From: Streptomyces acidiscabies | GTDB lineage: Bacteria > Actinomycetota > Actinomycetes > Streptomycetales > Streptomycetaceae | Length of the DNA stretch: 64,000 bases | NCBI RefSeq assembly: GCF_020010905.1 | Contig: NZ_JAGJBY010000002.1 | Location: 806,001 to 870,000 of the forward strand | Reading direction: 5' to 3' | Shown here: piece after piece, positions 16,767 through 25,420 of the stretch | Layout of the letters: each line of letters opens with the position of its first letter | Position numbering within the stretch: the first letter of the stretch is position 1 | The notes under the pieces: generated by a model | Told to the model about the DNA's origin: nothing | The model's input: only the letters and a program-made list of their open reading frames with translations | Database searches by the model: none | Position numbers and translations under genes: made by a program

Positions 16767-18228
16767 CAGGGCCCCGGCGTTTGCCCGGGTCGTCCGGTTT
16801 GATCATGTGATGCCGTAGAGGCTGAGGACGAGGGTGCGTTCGGTGTGGGCTCGGCGGCCGGCGGCGGTGTTGACGTACCCGGCAAGCTTGAGCGCACCGC
16901 GGATCAGGTCGCGGACGGCGGCGAGGACTGAGGGCGTGTTGTGGGTCCTGACCTGGGACTTGTCCTCGTTGAAGGTCACATCCCGACACCAGTGGACGGT
17001 GTTCTCCACGGTCCAGTGCCCGCGAGCCCATGAAGCGATCTCGGCGGCACTCGCTTCCTCGGCGGGCAGGTCGGTGATGGCGTAGACGGTCTCGCTGGAC
17101 CACTTCTTCGCTCCGTAGAGACGGCGTCTGCGCTGGATGCGCAGGACCTGGGCCGCGTGGGGAAAGAGCAGGCCGTTGACGGTGACGACCTGGACGAGAC
17201 GCTGTTCGTGGCGGCCGTGGCCGCGGGCGTCGTCACGGTGGATGACGGGGATCTCCTTCCAGGGCAGGGCGTGGAGCTGACGGGCTTGGCCGCGCTGGTT
17301 GTTCTTGATGGTCAGCAGGTAGTGGGCGCCGCGTTCGTGCAGGTAGGTGGCGTGGTCGCGTTGGGCGTGGAGGGCGTCGGCGGTGACGACGGCCCCCTTG
17401 AGATCGGCGTCGTCGAGCTGGTCGAGCAGGGGTTGGAACTCGGGGATTTCGTTGGTCTTCGCGCCGATCTCGCGGGAGGCGAGGGTGATGCCGTCGCCGT
17501 GCCGGACGGCGGAGAGCACGAAGACGCGGCTGCCGTCCGGGCGCTTCGCACTGCGCAGGCACTTGCCGTCCACCGCGATGGCCCGGCGCCGGGAGCGCAC
17601 CGGTTCGGCGCGGGCGGCCGCCCGGTGGGCGCGGCGCTGTTCGCGTTCGATGCCGCCGTCGGGCATGAGCGGCTCGGGAGAGTGGGACACCGTGGACAGC
17701 AGGGGCCGCAGGTGGTCGTAGCCGGCCGCGCTGACCTCACCGGGATCGAGCCGCCCCAGAACGGTGCGCAAGGTCTTCTCGCTCGGGATCCGGTAGCGGC
17801 CGCGCAACGGATGGTAGGGCAGACCGAAAGCGGCCAGTTCCTCAGGCGTCGCACGTCGGCACCACTCCGCCGCCGCGGTGATGGAGTCATGGCCCGCCGG
17901 GGTCATCGCACAGACCACCAGGGCCAGCAGCGAGGAGACCCGGTAGCGCACCCCGCACGCCCCGCGAGGATCGGTGACCGACTCGAACTCGGCAACCAGG
18001 CCGCGGACTTGGTCTCGCGCGGCATCCGAGCCGAGGGCCTCCAGGCGGGGCGCCGGAGAGACGGGAACGACGGCAGGGGATGATGGAGGAACGAACACGG
18101 CACCTTCGTGGATCTTGCAGCGTAGAGAACTCCATGATCCACAGGTGCCGTGTTCATCTGCTTCCGAGGCCCGCCAGCATGATCAACCGGCCCAGGCCGG
18201 GGCGATCCGGGCAAACGCCGGGGCCCTG
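16767..18228 (-). mobile_element. complete ISAs1-family insertion sequence, 1462 bp
   Basis: The ends are 22-bp perfect inverted repeats (16767-16788 and 18207-18228) starting CAGGGCCCC and ending TTTGCCCGG. Subterminal TTGATCATG-type inverted sequences lie just inside. A 10-bp direct repeat GGGTTGCCCC flanks the element. One transposase gene fills it. The perfect ends and duplication indicate a fairly recent insertion, here into the 3' end of a methyltransferase gene. Confidence 0.93.
16803..18098 (-). CDS. ISAs1-family DDE transposase
   Basis: A 431-residue transposase. The N-terminal DUF4372-like region has SVTDPRGACGVRYRVSSLLA. The catalytic core has a first Asp in AIAVDGKCLRSAKRPDG (about 195), a second Asp in AVVTADALHAQRDHA (about 255) and a Glu in RGHWTVENTVHWCRDVTFNE (about 370), with the IKNNQ block between them. 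These are the conserved D-D-E blocks of ISAs1/H-repeat transposases. The frame is intact and the length normal. The GTG start lies about 110 bases inside the right end of the element. It ends seven bases after the subterminal TGATCATG repeat. Confidence 0.93.
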   Translation of the reverse strand: MFVPPSSPAVVPVSPAPRLEALGSDAARDQVRGLVAEFESVTDPRGACGVRYRVSSLLALVVCAMTPAGHDSITAAAEWCRRATPEELAAFGLPYHPLRGRYRIPSEKTLRTVLGRLDPGEVSAAGYDHLRPLLSTVSHSPEPLMPDGGIEREQRRAHRAAARAEPVRSRRRAIAVDGKCLRSAKRPDGSRVFVLSAVRHGDGITLASREIGAKTNEIPEFQPLLDQLDDADLKGAVVTADALHAQRDHATYLHERGAHYLLTIKNNQRGQARQLHALPWKEIPVIHRDDARGHGRHEQRLVQVVTVNGLLFPHAAQVLRIQRRRRLYGAKKWSSETVYAITDLPAEEASAAEIASWARGHWTVENTVHWCRDVTFNEDKSQVRTHNTPSVLAAVRDLIRGALKLAGYVNTAAGRRAHTERTLVLSLYGIT

Positions 18229-19347
18229 GGGTTGCCCCTGCTCGTTCCACCACCTGTACGCCGATGCGGCTTCGTCCCAGAGGCGGCGCGGCCCCGCTTG
18301 CCATACGCGGGCGGGAGAGCCGTCGTGGAACACCGCGCACGCCCATGAGCGGTCGGTGAGTCCGTAGAGCCACACAGGGCGTTTCCCGTCGCGCTTTTCG
18401 GCTACGACGTGAACGCAACCCCGGAGACCCACTCCGAGCGCGAACCGGCGCGGATCGAACCGTTCCCCGAGGAATTCGGCTTCCGTGATCGTGGTGGACG
18501 ACCTCTCGCGGTCTGGGGTGTCGTCGATGTAGTCGGCGTGGACGACGGGCGGGAGCCGTTGTGCCCTCGCCTTCATGAACTCGACGGGGCCGGTGAAGGG
18601 ACCCGAGGCGCTTTCACCGTCCTCGGCGACCAGCAATCGGACGACGGCGTCGCCATTGCCGTAGTGCGTTCCCCAAGGGGCGACGATGACGCCGCGCGCC
18701 CTGCACTGGCGCACCCACGCGAAGGGTACGGAACGGATCCCGCACGTCGCGATGACCTTGTCGTACGGGGCTCCCTCCGGAACCCCCTTGAGCCCGTCAC
18801 CCAGCACGACCCGCACGGGGAGTACGCCTCGCGCCTGAGCCGCGACTCTGGGGTCGACCTCGATGGTGGTGACGTTCCCGGCGCCGAGGCGGTGCGCCAG
18901 CAGAGCCGCGTTCCAGCCGGTGCCGGTGCCGATCTCCAGTACGCGGTGCCCTGGCCGTACGTCGAGATCCCGGAGCATCCGGAACACGACGGACGGCATG
19001 GACGCGGATGACGTCGCGACGCTCCCGGGCTCCGGGCCCACATGTGCCCCGTCGTCCCACTGCGTGACCAGGGGGACGTCCGACTCGGCATACCGGCACC
19101 AGAGTTCCGGCTCGACCGACCTCGACACGGGCACGCACCTCCCCGTCTCCATGTCGAACGGCCAGACGAGGTCGGGGAGGAACGGGGTGCGGGAGACCGC
19201 GGCGAAGGTGTCCGCCCAGTCGGAAGAGAGGGCACCTCCGGCCGCGAGGACACGCCCCAACTCTTCCCAGCTGGGGCTCAACTGACCTGCTTCTTGGGCG
19301 GGTTGGGGACACCGGGGCCGCCGTCCGGTTGTCGGTCGGCTGTTCAC
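18154..19347 (-). CDS. protein-L-isoaspartate O-methyltransferase-like protein, 3' end replaced by an IS
   Basis: A SAM-dependent methyltransferase of the PCMT type. Motif I is VLEIGTGTGWNAALLAHRLG, post-I VTTIEVDPRVA, followed by VVLGDGLKGVPEGAPYDKVI and the region VPFAWVRQCRARGVIVAPWG. The N-terminal block has RTPFLPDLVWPFD, seen in PCMT-like enzymes. The start is the GTG at 19347, which overlaps the stop of the small upstream gene (GTGA). The insertion sequence removes the native last 30 residues and adds about 24 from IS DNA, so this is a 397-residue altered protein; the catalytic domain is intact and it may still work. PCMT-like enzymes of this kind accompany RiPP clusters, but no precursor is seen here. 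Confidence 0.75.
   Translation of the reverse strand: MNSRPTTGRRPRCPQPAQEAGQLSPSWEELGRVLAAGGALSSDWADTFAAVSRTPFLPDLVWPFDMETGRCVPVSRSVEPELWCRYAESDVPLVTQWDDGAHVGPEPGSVATSSASMPSVVFRMLRDLDVRPGHRVLEIGTGTGWNAALLAHRLGAGNVTTIEVDPRVAAQARGVLPVRVVLGDGLKGVPEGAPYDKVIATCGIRSVPFAWVRQCRARGVIVAPWGTHYGNGDAVVRLLVAEDGESASGPFTGPVEFMKARAQRLPPVVHADYIDDTPDRERSSTTITEAEFLGERFDPRRFALGVGLRGCVHVVAEKRDGKRPVWLYGLTDRSWACAVFHDGSPARVWQAGPRRLWDEAASAYRWWNEQGQPQGPGVCPDRPGLGRLIMLAGLGSR
18229..18238. repeat. target-site duplication, right copy
   Basis: GGGTTGCCCC immediately outside the right inverted repeat, identical to 16757-16766. Confidence 0.85.
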
Positions 19348-19532
19348 ACCGAGCGGTCGATCTCGAACCAGATGGTCTTTCCGACCGCGTAGTGGTCGTT
19401 GACCATGCGCGCGTCGACATGCCAACGGTCGGCCAAAGCGGCCATCGCCAACCGAACGCATTTCGGATTCCTCTTCCAGCTCCACTGCACGGCATCTGAA
19501 GCCGGAGATTCCTCCTGAGTGACGTCGGCCAT
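19344..19532 (-). CDS. small unrecognised protein upstream of the methyltransferase
   Basis: 62 residues, starting MADVTQEESPASD and containing WSWKRNPKCVRLAMAALADR and VGKTIWFEIDRSV. The ATG at 19532 has GAGGGGG seven bases upstream, and the stop overlaps the methyltransferase start. I do not recognise the family. The KTIWFEIDR ending faintly recalls the last strand of HATPase_c_2 domains, but the protein is far too short for one. Coupling suggests it works with the methyltransferase. Confidence 0.6.
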   Translation of the reverse strand: MADVTQEESPASDAVQWSWKRNPKCVRLAMAALADRWHVDARMVNDHYAVGKTIWFEIDRSV

Positions 19533-19600
19533 TCGGCCCCCTCGTCCGCCTTGTTGCTGTCCTGACCCACAGTAGTGACGAGGCAGAAGCGCATCCATTG

Positions 19601-20449
19601 TTATTGGCGTTGCCGGGTAAAAATCATGGACCACTCCGAGAGGAGTTCTCGGCACTCGTCTCCGAAGACGGCATAGGACTTGTATCGGTCGAAGTCGTCT
19701 CGGTATGCGTTCACGTCCCTGTGGTCGCGGAGGATCAGCGCTCCCGTGTTGGTCTCGACCTGGACCAGTCGTCGGTCATACACGGTAAAGACGCTCAGCG
19801 GAGTCTCGGCGATGGGGTCGACTGTTCCTAGAGGGATTACGCCCAGTCGGATGTTGGGAATACGTGAGACGGACGCCAGTCGGTCGAGCTGCATGGCCAT
19901 GGCGATAGAGGAAGCCAGCGGCCACCGCACGGCCTGTTCCGTCAGAAGGAACGTGAAGAACTTCGACGAGTCCAACAGGACCTGCTGTCGCTCCAGCTTC
20001 TTGGCCACGATCTTGGACATATCGCCCGAGTTCCCCGCGAGGCTCGCCCGTACGTATTCGGGCGTTGCCAGGAGACCCGTAATCATCGTCGGCAGGAAGA
20101 ATCGGAACTCCACGGTGAGGGATTCGAGGCGGGCCAATTCGTTCTGTTTTTTATCCAACCCACGCCGTTGCGAAGCCCACTGGTCTTGCCATTCGGTGTT
20201 GGCCGTGCGGGCCAGCCCGAGTATTTCCTCGGAGACGGGACCGTCGATCCCAAGGGCTTCAATGATCAGCTCAACGTCAAGAACGGTGGGAGTGAGTTTC
20301 CCTCCTTCGATGTTGCTGATTTTGGTCTGCGACATGTTGCAGCGCCGAGCGAGCCGGGCCTGAGTCAGCCCGACTCGCTTGCGTTCGCCGCGTAGTGACT
20401 CCGCCAGGTCCGTCCTCGACCGACCCAGGGACTCGGGTTCAAAGCTCAA
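19601..20449 (-). CDS. XRE-family regulator, DUF5753 type
   Basis: 282 residues. The N-terminal helix-turn-helix reads LRGERKRVGLTQARLARRCN then MSQTKISNIEGGKLTPTVLD. The rest is the DUF5753-type ligand/partner domain (for example RRGLDKKQNELARLESLT, FLPTMITGLLATPEYVRASL and TEQAVRWPL), ending near ECRELLSEWSMIF. TTG start at 20449, overlapping the original stop of the upstream decayed DUF6879-like gene. Such regulator plus small-protein pairs are abundant in Streptomyces and often sit with DUF397 or DUF6879 partners. The target is unknown. Confidence 0.85.
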   Translation of the reverse strand: MSFEPESLGRSRTDLAESLRGERKRVGLTQARLARRCNMSQTKISNIEGGKLTPTVLDVELIIEALGIDGPVSEEILGLARTANTEWQDQWASQRRGLDKKQNELARLESLTVEFRFFLPTMITGLLATPEYVRASLAGNSGDMSKIVAKKLERQQVLLDSSKFFTFLLTEQAVRWPLASSIAMAMQLDRLASVSRIPNIRLGVIPLGTVDPIAETPLSVFTVYDRRLVQVETNTGALILRDHRDVNAYRDDFDRYKSYAVFGDECRELLSEWSMIFTRQRQ

Positions 20450-20832
20450 GACCCTTCACGTACTCCTCGAAGGGCACCGAATCGGTCAGCGCAATGTGCT
20501 GGTATTCGAAGAACGGGGCCATGCCCCCTCGAATACTTCGCGGCTGATCTGTGCACCGTCCGCCTCGTAGTGCATGAGTACGACTTCTCGAATTTCAGGT
20601 AGTCCGTCAGTGGCCGCGTCACGATGTGCACGCGCCCTTGGATGCGGCCTTCTGCGGCTTGTCGGCGCAGCCGGTCGGTGTACTCGTTCGACATAGCTTG
20701 GGGGTCGATTCGGGCCCCCGCTTTGAACGCCTCGAACTCGGCTTCTTCCTGCGGCATGAGGTACTGGGGCAGAGTCTCAAGCCTCCACGCTTCCCGCTGG
20801 AACCCCTCGAAGCGTGCCGCCCATTCCTCACG
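20439..20832 (-). pseudogene. decayed DUF6879-family gene
   Basis: Three frames must be joined to recover the family. Frame one gives REEWAARFEGFQREAWRLET, then QEEAEFEAFKAGARID and VHIVTRPLTDYLKFE. A shift inside TTCGAGAAGTCGTAC then leads to REVVLMHYEADGAQISREVF. A second shift, near a CCCC run, leads to FFEYQHIALTDSVPFEEYVK and the stop at 20439. About 40 residues expected between LKFE and VVLMHY are missing, so an internal deletion also occurred. No start codon opens the first frame. The family normally accompanies XRE/DUF5753 regulators, as here. Confidence 0.65.
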
Positions 20833-20965
20833 GCGTGAACGCCCGGGAAAGGTCGCCCTGGACCACGAACGAGCCGTTGGCTGTGCGGTAGACGTTCGGG
20901 CAGTCGTCCTTGCCGCAGGTGCCGTTCCCGTTCCCGGTCAGTCGGGTCAGTTCCTCGCGCGCCAT
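20828..20965 (-). CDS. 45-residue protein of the XRE/DUF6879 group
   Basis: MAREELTRLTGNGNGTCGKD leads to DCPNVYRTANGSFVVQGDLS. AGGGGG lies seven bases before the ATG. The pattern of two cysteines (TCGKDDCP) followed by VYRTANGSFVVQG recurs in short Streptomyces proteins beside XRE regulators, as I recall, but no function is known. Its stop abuts the decayed DUF6879 gene. Confidence 0.6.
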   Translation of the reverse strand: MAREELTRLTGNGNGTCGKDDCPNVYRTANGSFVVQGDLSRAFTP

Positions 20966-21144
20966 GCCGAAACCCCCTTGCGGTTGGCCCCCGTTGGAGC
21001 CTGTGGTCACGACGGTACGAGGGACCGGAATCCTCGTCCATGCGGCAATGCCAATATTCGCGTAGTCGGGTAAATCGAGGCCCCACGGGCAGCAGCAGAG
21101 CCCCCGGCGAGTGCCGAGGGCTCTGTGGGTCTATCGGGAGGCGC

Positions 21145-22818
21145 TCAGCCCAGCCCAGGCCCCCGTACCGGAATCGTCGTGAACGTCGGCGCAGGCGCCG
21201 GGTCCTGGAAGAAGTCGTTGCCCTTGTCGTCCACGACGATGAACGCCGGGAAGTCCTCCACCTCGATCTTCCACACCGCCTCCATGCCGAGCTCCTCGTA
21301 CTCGACGACCTCGACCTTCTTGATGCAGTCCTGGGCGAGGCGGGCGGCGGGGCCGCCGATGGAGCCGAGGTAGAAGCCGCCGTGGCTGTCGCAGGCGGCG
21401 GTGACCTGCTGGGAGCGGTTGCCCTTGGCGAGCATGACCTTGGAGCCGCCGGCCGCCTGGAACTGTTCGACGTACGAGTCCATGCGGCCGGCCGTCGTGG
21501 GGCCGAAGGAGCCGGACGCGTAGCCCTCGGGGGTCTTCGCCGGGCCCGCGTAGTACACCGGGTGGTCCTTCAGGTACTGCGGCATCTCCTCACCCGCGTC
21601 GAGCCGCTCCTTGATCTTCGCGTGGGCGATGTCGCGGGCGACGACCAGCGGGCCGGAGAGCGAGAGCCGGGTCTTGACGGGGTACTTGGTCAGCTCGGCG
21701 AGGATCGTGTCCATCGGCTGGTTGAGGTCGATGCGGACGACGCCCTCCTCGTCGGCGGAGAGGTGCTCGTCCGTCGTCTCCGGCAGGAACCGCGCCGGGT
21801 CGGTCTCCAGCTGCTCCAGGAACACGCCCTCGGCGGTGATCTTCGCGACGGCCTGCCGGTCGGCGGAGCAGGAGACGGCGATGGCGACGGGGCAGGAGGC
21901 GCCGTGGCGCGGGAGGCGGACGACGCGGACGTCGTGGCAGAAGTACTTGCCGCCGAACTGCGCGCCGATGCCGATCTTCTGGGTCAGCTCGAAGACCTTC
22001 TCCTCCAGCTCCTTGTCCCGGAAGCCGTGCCCGAGCGCGGAGCCCTCGGTGGGGGCCTCGTCGAGGTAGTGCGCGGAGGCGTACTTCGCGGTCTTCAGGG
22101 CGTACTCCGCCGACGTGCCGCCGACGACGATCGCGAGGTGGTACGGCGGGCAGGCGGCCGTACCGAGCGAACGGATCTTCTCCTCCAGGAACTTCATCAT
22201 GGAGGCCTCGTTCAGGACCGCCTTGGTCTCCTGGTAGAGGAAGGACTTGTTGGCGGAGCCGCCGCCCTTGGCCATGAAGAGGAACTTGTAGGCGCCGCCG
22301 TCGGTGGCGTACAGCTCGATCTGCGCGGGCAGGTTGGAGCCGGTGTTCTTCTCCTCCCACACGGTGATCGGGGCCATCTGGGAGTAGCGCAGGTTGAGGT
22401 TCAGGTACGCGTCGTAGATGCCCCGGCTGAGGGCCTCCTCGTCGCCCCCGCGCGTGAGGACGTTCTGGCCGCGCTTGCCCATGACGATCGCCGTGCCGGT
22501 GTCCTGGCACATGGGCAGGACGCCCGCCGCCGCGATGTTCGCGTTCTTGAGGAGGTCGAGGGCGACGAACTTGTCGTTGGAGGACGCCTCGGGGTCGTCG
22601 ACGATCCGGCGCAGCTGCGCGAGGTGCGCGGGGCGCAGGTAGTGCTGGATGTCGTGGATGGCCTCCTCGGCGAGCTTGCGCAGCGCCTCGGGCTCGACCT
22701 GGAGGAACGTGCGCCCGTCCGGCCCCTCGACGGTGGAGACGCCTTCGGAGGTCACCAGCCGGTAGGGCGTGGTGTCCTCTCCCAGGGGCAGCAGATCGGT
22801 GTACGCGAACTCAGGCAT
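21145..22818 (-). CDS. class I [4Fe-4S] fumarate hydratase
   Basis: 557 residues; the oxygen-sensitive, iron-sulfur class I fumarase (FumA/FumB type, alpha and beta domains fused). Diagnostic parts include NIAAAGVLPMCQDTGTAIVM with one cluster Cys, a second cluster Cys in GTAACPPYHLAIVVGGTSAE, the QFGGKYFCHDVRVVRLPRHG block, and the C-terminal swivel domain GPTTAGRMDSYVEQFQAAGG and DSHGGFYLGSIGGPAA. I chose the ATG at 22818 with GAGGA upstream. It lies about 5 kb from fumC, so the strain has both fumarase classes. The region is divergent from the DUF1707 gene. Confidence 0.93.
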   Translation of the reverse strand: MPEFAYTDLLPLGEDTTPYRLVTSEGVSTVEGPDGRTFLQVEPEALRKLAEEAIHDIQHYLRPAHLAQLRRIVDDPEASSNDKFVALDLLKNANIAAAGVLPMCQDTGTAIVMGKRGQNVLTRGGDEEALSRGIYDAYLNLNLRYSQMAPITVWEEKNTGSNLPAQIELYATDGGAYKFLFMAKGGGSANKSFLYQETKAVLNEASMMKFLEEKIRSLGTAACPPYHLAIVVGGTSAEYALKTAKYASAHYLDEAPTEGSALGHGFRDKELEEKVFELTQKIGIGAQFGGKYFCHDVRVVRLPRHGASCPVAIAVSCSADRQAVAKITAEGVFLEQLETDPARFLPETTDEHLSADEEGVVRIDLNQPMDTILAELTKYPVKTRLSLSGPLVVARDIAHAKIKERLDAGEEMPQYLKDHPVYYAGPAKTPEGYASGSFGPTTAGRMDSYVEQFQAAGGSKVMLAKGNRSQQVTAACDSHGGFYLGSIGGPAARLAQDCIKKVEVVEYEELGMEAVWKIEVEDFPAFIVVDDKGNDFFQDPAPAPTFTTIPVRGPGLG

Positions 22819-22997
22819 CGACGCCCATTCCTCATTCGACGGGGTGGCGGTCGGCGCGGGGGCCGGCCTCCGTTGGCGAGCGCTGTCCAGCGTAGAACCT
22901 GCCACTGACAACGCCCCGGTGAGGCAAGGCTTAGTTCGATGATAATGAAAATCCCGTAGGGGTGTCGCGATCTATCGTGTTTCGCTACGCTGCTGTC

Positions 22998-23681
22998 GTG
23001 GACCTTCAGAAGAACACGCCGCCACAGCCCGCCCCGGCCCCCACCGACCTGCGCGCCTCGGACGCCGACCGCGACCGCGTCGCCGACATCCTCCGTGACG
23101 CCCTGGCCGAGGGCCGCCTCACGGCCGAGGAGCACGCCGAGCGCGTCGAGGGCGTACTCGCCGCGAAGACGGTCGGCGAGCTGGAGGTGTTCGTCAAGGA
23201 CCTCCCGGCCCCCGGCCAGAGCCGTACGGCGCCCCCGCCCCGCCCGGCGGGCACCGCACTGCCCGCCGACCCGGACGACAACATCGTCGCCGTCTTCAGC
23301 AGTGCCACCCGGCGCGGGCGCTGGCGCGCGGGGCGCCGTATCCACGCGTACGCGGTCTTCGGCAGCGTGGAGATCGACCTCAGCGAGGCCCTGTTCGAGT
23401 ACCAGCAGGTCGTCGTCAAGGCGTACGCGGTGTTCGGCAGCGTCGAGGTCCGCGTCCCGGAGAACGTCTCGCTGCGCGGGAACGGCGGCGGCATCCTCGG
23501 CAGCTTCGAGGTGGACACGATGGACTCCGGCGATCCGGACGCGCCGGTGGTGCATCTGGACGGCTGGGCGGTGCTCGGCAGCGTGGAGGGCAAGCCCCGG
23601 CGCGGGCGCCTCGTCGCGGACATTCTCGATCGGGTTCAGCGCAAGGTGGATCGCGGTTTGCACAAACATCTGGACCGTTGA
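22998..23681 (+). CDS. DUF1707 (SHOCT-like) domain protein
   Basis: 227 residues. The N-terminal DUF1707 domain is LRASDADRDRVADILRDALA followed by EGRLTAEEHAERVEGVLAAK and TVGELEVFVKDLP. The second half is the repetitive beta-rich DUF2154/LiaF-like part (AVFGSVEIDLSEALFE, AYAVFGSVEVRVPENVS, VLGSVEGKPRR), found in membrane-stress proteins. No membrane segment is visible. The GTG at 22998 is preferred because the region between the fumarase gene and here is short and the DUF1707 domain begins right after; the mRNA is probably leaderless or nearly so. Confidence 0.82.
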   Translation: MDLQKNTPPQPAPAPTDLRASDADRDRVADILRDALAEGRLTAEEHAERVEGVLAAKTVGELEVFVKDLPAPGQSRTAPPPRPAGTALPADPDDNIVAVFSSATRRGRWRAGRRIHAYAVFGSVEIDLSEALFEYQQVVVKAYAVFGSVEVRVPENVSLRGNGGGILGSFEVDTMDSGDPDAPVVHLDGWAVLGSVEGKPRRGRLVADILDRVQRKVDRGLHKHLDR

Positions 23682-23809
23682 CGCTCGTGAAGGGACGGGA
23701 AACCCGCGGTTCGGAACTCAGTGCATAGGTGCGCGTACAGCGGGTAGGGCTTGCTGCATCGCCTCTCGCAATCGTCTCTCGCTCGCGAAGCCGTCGTCAG
23801 GAGTAGACC

Positions 23810-24184
23810 GTGCCGCAACCGCCGCATTCGTCCCTGGTAGCTGCCGTTCCGGCCCAGCGGGTGCCCGTGCGGGACCAAGACGCCCCATGGCATACGGAGG
23901 CGGTGTGCCGTCGCGACGAGGCCGGGCTGTTCTTCGCCCCCTCCAAGGAGCCCACCGCGGCCCGCCTCTCCCGCGAGGAGGCCGCCAAGCGCGTCTGCGC
24001 CCGCTGTCCGGTCATGGTCCAGTGCCGCGAACACGCGCTGCTCCAGCCGGAGCCGTACGGCGTCTGGGGCGGGCTGACGGCGGCCGAGCGCCGCGTCGTC
24101 CTCGCGCGCAGGCGCCGCAGGGAGCTGGAGCTGAAGAAGGCGACGCGGGCGGCCGACAACACCCGGGTCGCGCAGGCGGGTTGA
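23810..24184 (+). CDS. wblI: WhiB-like iron-sulfur transcription factor
   Basis: 124 residues. The four cluster cysteines are in EAVCRRDEAGLFF, AAKRVCARCPVMVQCREHAL (C..CxxC.....C), followed by the turn GVWGGLTAAERR and a basic tail RRRRRELELKKATR that resembles the DNA-binding helix of Wbl proteins. It lies between DUF1707 and glpX, the position I recall for wblI of S. coelicolor; the symbol rests on that synteny. Partner is presumably the principal sigma factor. GTG start. Confidence 0.85.
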   Translation: MPQPPHSSLVAAVPAQRVPVRDQDAPWHTEAVCRRDEAGLFFAPSKEPTAARLSREEAAKRVCARCPVMVQCREHALLQPEPYGVWGGLTAAERRVVLARRRRRELELKKATRAADNTRVAQAG

Positions 24185-24208
24185 GGAAACCCGCTCGCAG
24201 GAGCAGGA

Positions 24209-24235
24209 GAGGGCGTTCCCTGGGGGAACGCCCTC
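24209..24235. terminator. bidirectional terminator between wblI and glpX
   Basis: GAGGGCGTTCCC and its exact complement are separated by three bases, between two convergent genes. GTTCTTGG follows on the plus strand. Confidence 0.85.
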
Positions 24236-24254
24236 GTTCTTGGTCCCGCCGCTC

Positions 24255-25289
24255 CTACTTCGCCCGGTCGAAATCCACCGCGCTGTAGGCCCGCAGCTTC
24301 CGCAACCGATGCTCGGAGTCGATCCGCCGCACGGTCCCCGACTTCGAGCGCATGACGATCGAGTCGGTCGTGGCCGTCTCCGAGCGGTAGCGGACGCCGC
24401 GCAGCAGCTCGCCGTCCGTGATGCCCGTGGCGACGAAGAAGACGTTCTCGCCCGTGACGAGGTCCTCGGTCGTGAGGACGCGGTCGAGGTCGTGGCCGGC
24501 GTCCAGGGCCCGCTGGCGCTCCTCCGCGTCCTTGGGCCAGAGCTTGCCCTGGATGACGCCGCCGAGGCACTTGACGGCGCAGGCGGAGATGATGCCCTCG
24601 GGGGTGCCGCCGACGCCGAGGAGGAGGTCGATGCCGGTGCCCTCGCGCAGGGCGAGGATGGAACCGGCCACGTCGCCGTCGGAGATCAGCTTGATGCGGG
24701 CGCCCGCCCGCCGTACCTCGTCGATGATCCCGGCGTGCCGGGGGCGGTCGAGGATGACGACGGTGACGTCCTCCGGCTTGGCCCGCTTCGCCTTGGCGAC
24801 CCGCCGGATGTTGACCTCGACGGGCGCGTTGATGTCGACGAACTCGGCGGCCTCGGGTCCGGTGACGAGCTTGTCCATGTAGAAGACGGCCGACGGGTCG
24901 AACATCGCGCCCCGCTCGGTCGCCGCGAGGACGGCGATCGCGTTCGGCATCCCCTTGGCCGTGAGGGTCGTCCCGTCGATGGGGTCGACGGCGATGTCGA
25001 CCTCGGGCCCGGTCCCGTCCCCGACCCGCTCGCCGTTGAACAGCATCGGCGCCTCGTCCTTCTCGCCCTCCCCGATGACGACGACGCCGTTCATCGAGAC
25101 GGTCGAGACGAGCGTGCGCATCGCGCGTACGGCGGCCCCGTCGGCGCCGTTCTTGTCGCCGCGCCCGACCCACCGGCCCGCGGCCATCGCGGCGGCCTCG
25201 GTCACCCGGACCAGTTCGAGGGCGAGGTTGCGGTCGGGGGCCTCGGAGGGGACGTCCAGCTCGGACGGCAAGTGATGGTGCTCGGACAC
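24255..25289 (-). CDS. glpX: class II fructose-1,6-bisphosphatase
   Basis: 344 residues; dephosphorylates fructose 1,6-bisphosphate in gluconeogenesis, metal dependent. Lithium-sensitive-phosphatase-type motifs: VVIGEGEKDEAPMLFNGE and DIAVDPIDGTTLTAKGMPNA (metal-binding Asp/Glu). Further hallmarks are HAGIIDEVRRAGARIKLISD and LLLGVGGTPEGIISACAVKC. I chose the GTG at 25289 (VSEHHHLPSEL) with AAAGG nine bases upstream instead of a longer frame, because the added N-terminal region would be basic and unlike the family. Normal length. Confidence 0.95.
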   Translation of the reverse strand: MSEHHHLPSELDVPSEAPDRNLALELVRVTEAAAMAAGRWVGRGDKNGADGAAVRAMRTLVSTVSMNGVVVIGEGEKDEAPMLFNGERVGDGTGPEVDIAVDPIDGTTLTAKGMPNAIAVLAATERGAMFDPSAVFYMDKLVTGPEAAEFVDINAPVEVNIRRVAKAKRAKPEDVTVVILDRPRHAGIIDEVRRAGARIKLISDGDVAGSILALREGTGIDLLLGVGGTPEGIISACAVKCLGGVIQGKLWPKDAEERQRALDAGHDLDRVLTTEDLVTGENVFFVATGITDGELLRGVRYRSETATTDSIVMRSKSGTVRRIDSEHRLRKLRAYSAVDFDRAK

Positions 25290-25420
25290 GAGGCGCACCT
25301 TTCTGACCGATTCGACGACGGCCGGGGCGAGGTTCTGACTCCTGACTCTAACTCCAGTACGAAAAAATGAGCAGGGGACCCCACGGATGAGCGCGCGGGG
25401 CACCTGCGACGATAGGGGGC

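Noticed and set aside
18154..20965. methyltransferase plus small proteins as a RiPP (lanthipeptide-type) cluster
   Set aside because: No lanthionine synthetase, no precursor with a Ser/Thr/Cys core, and no protease or transporter beside it.
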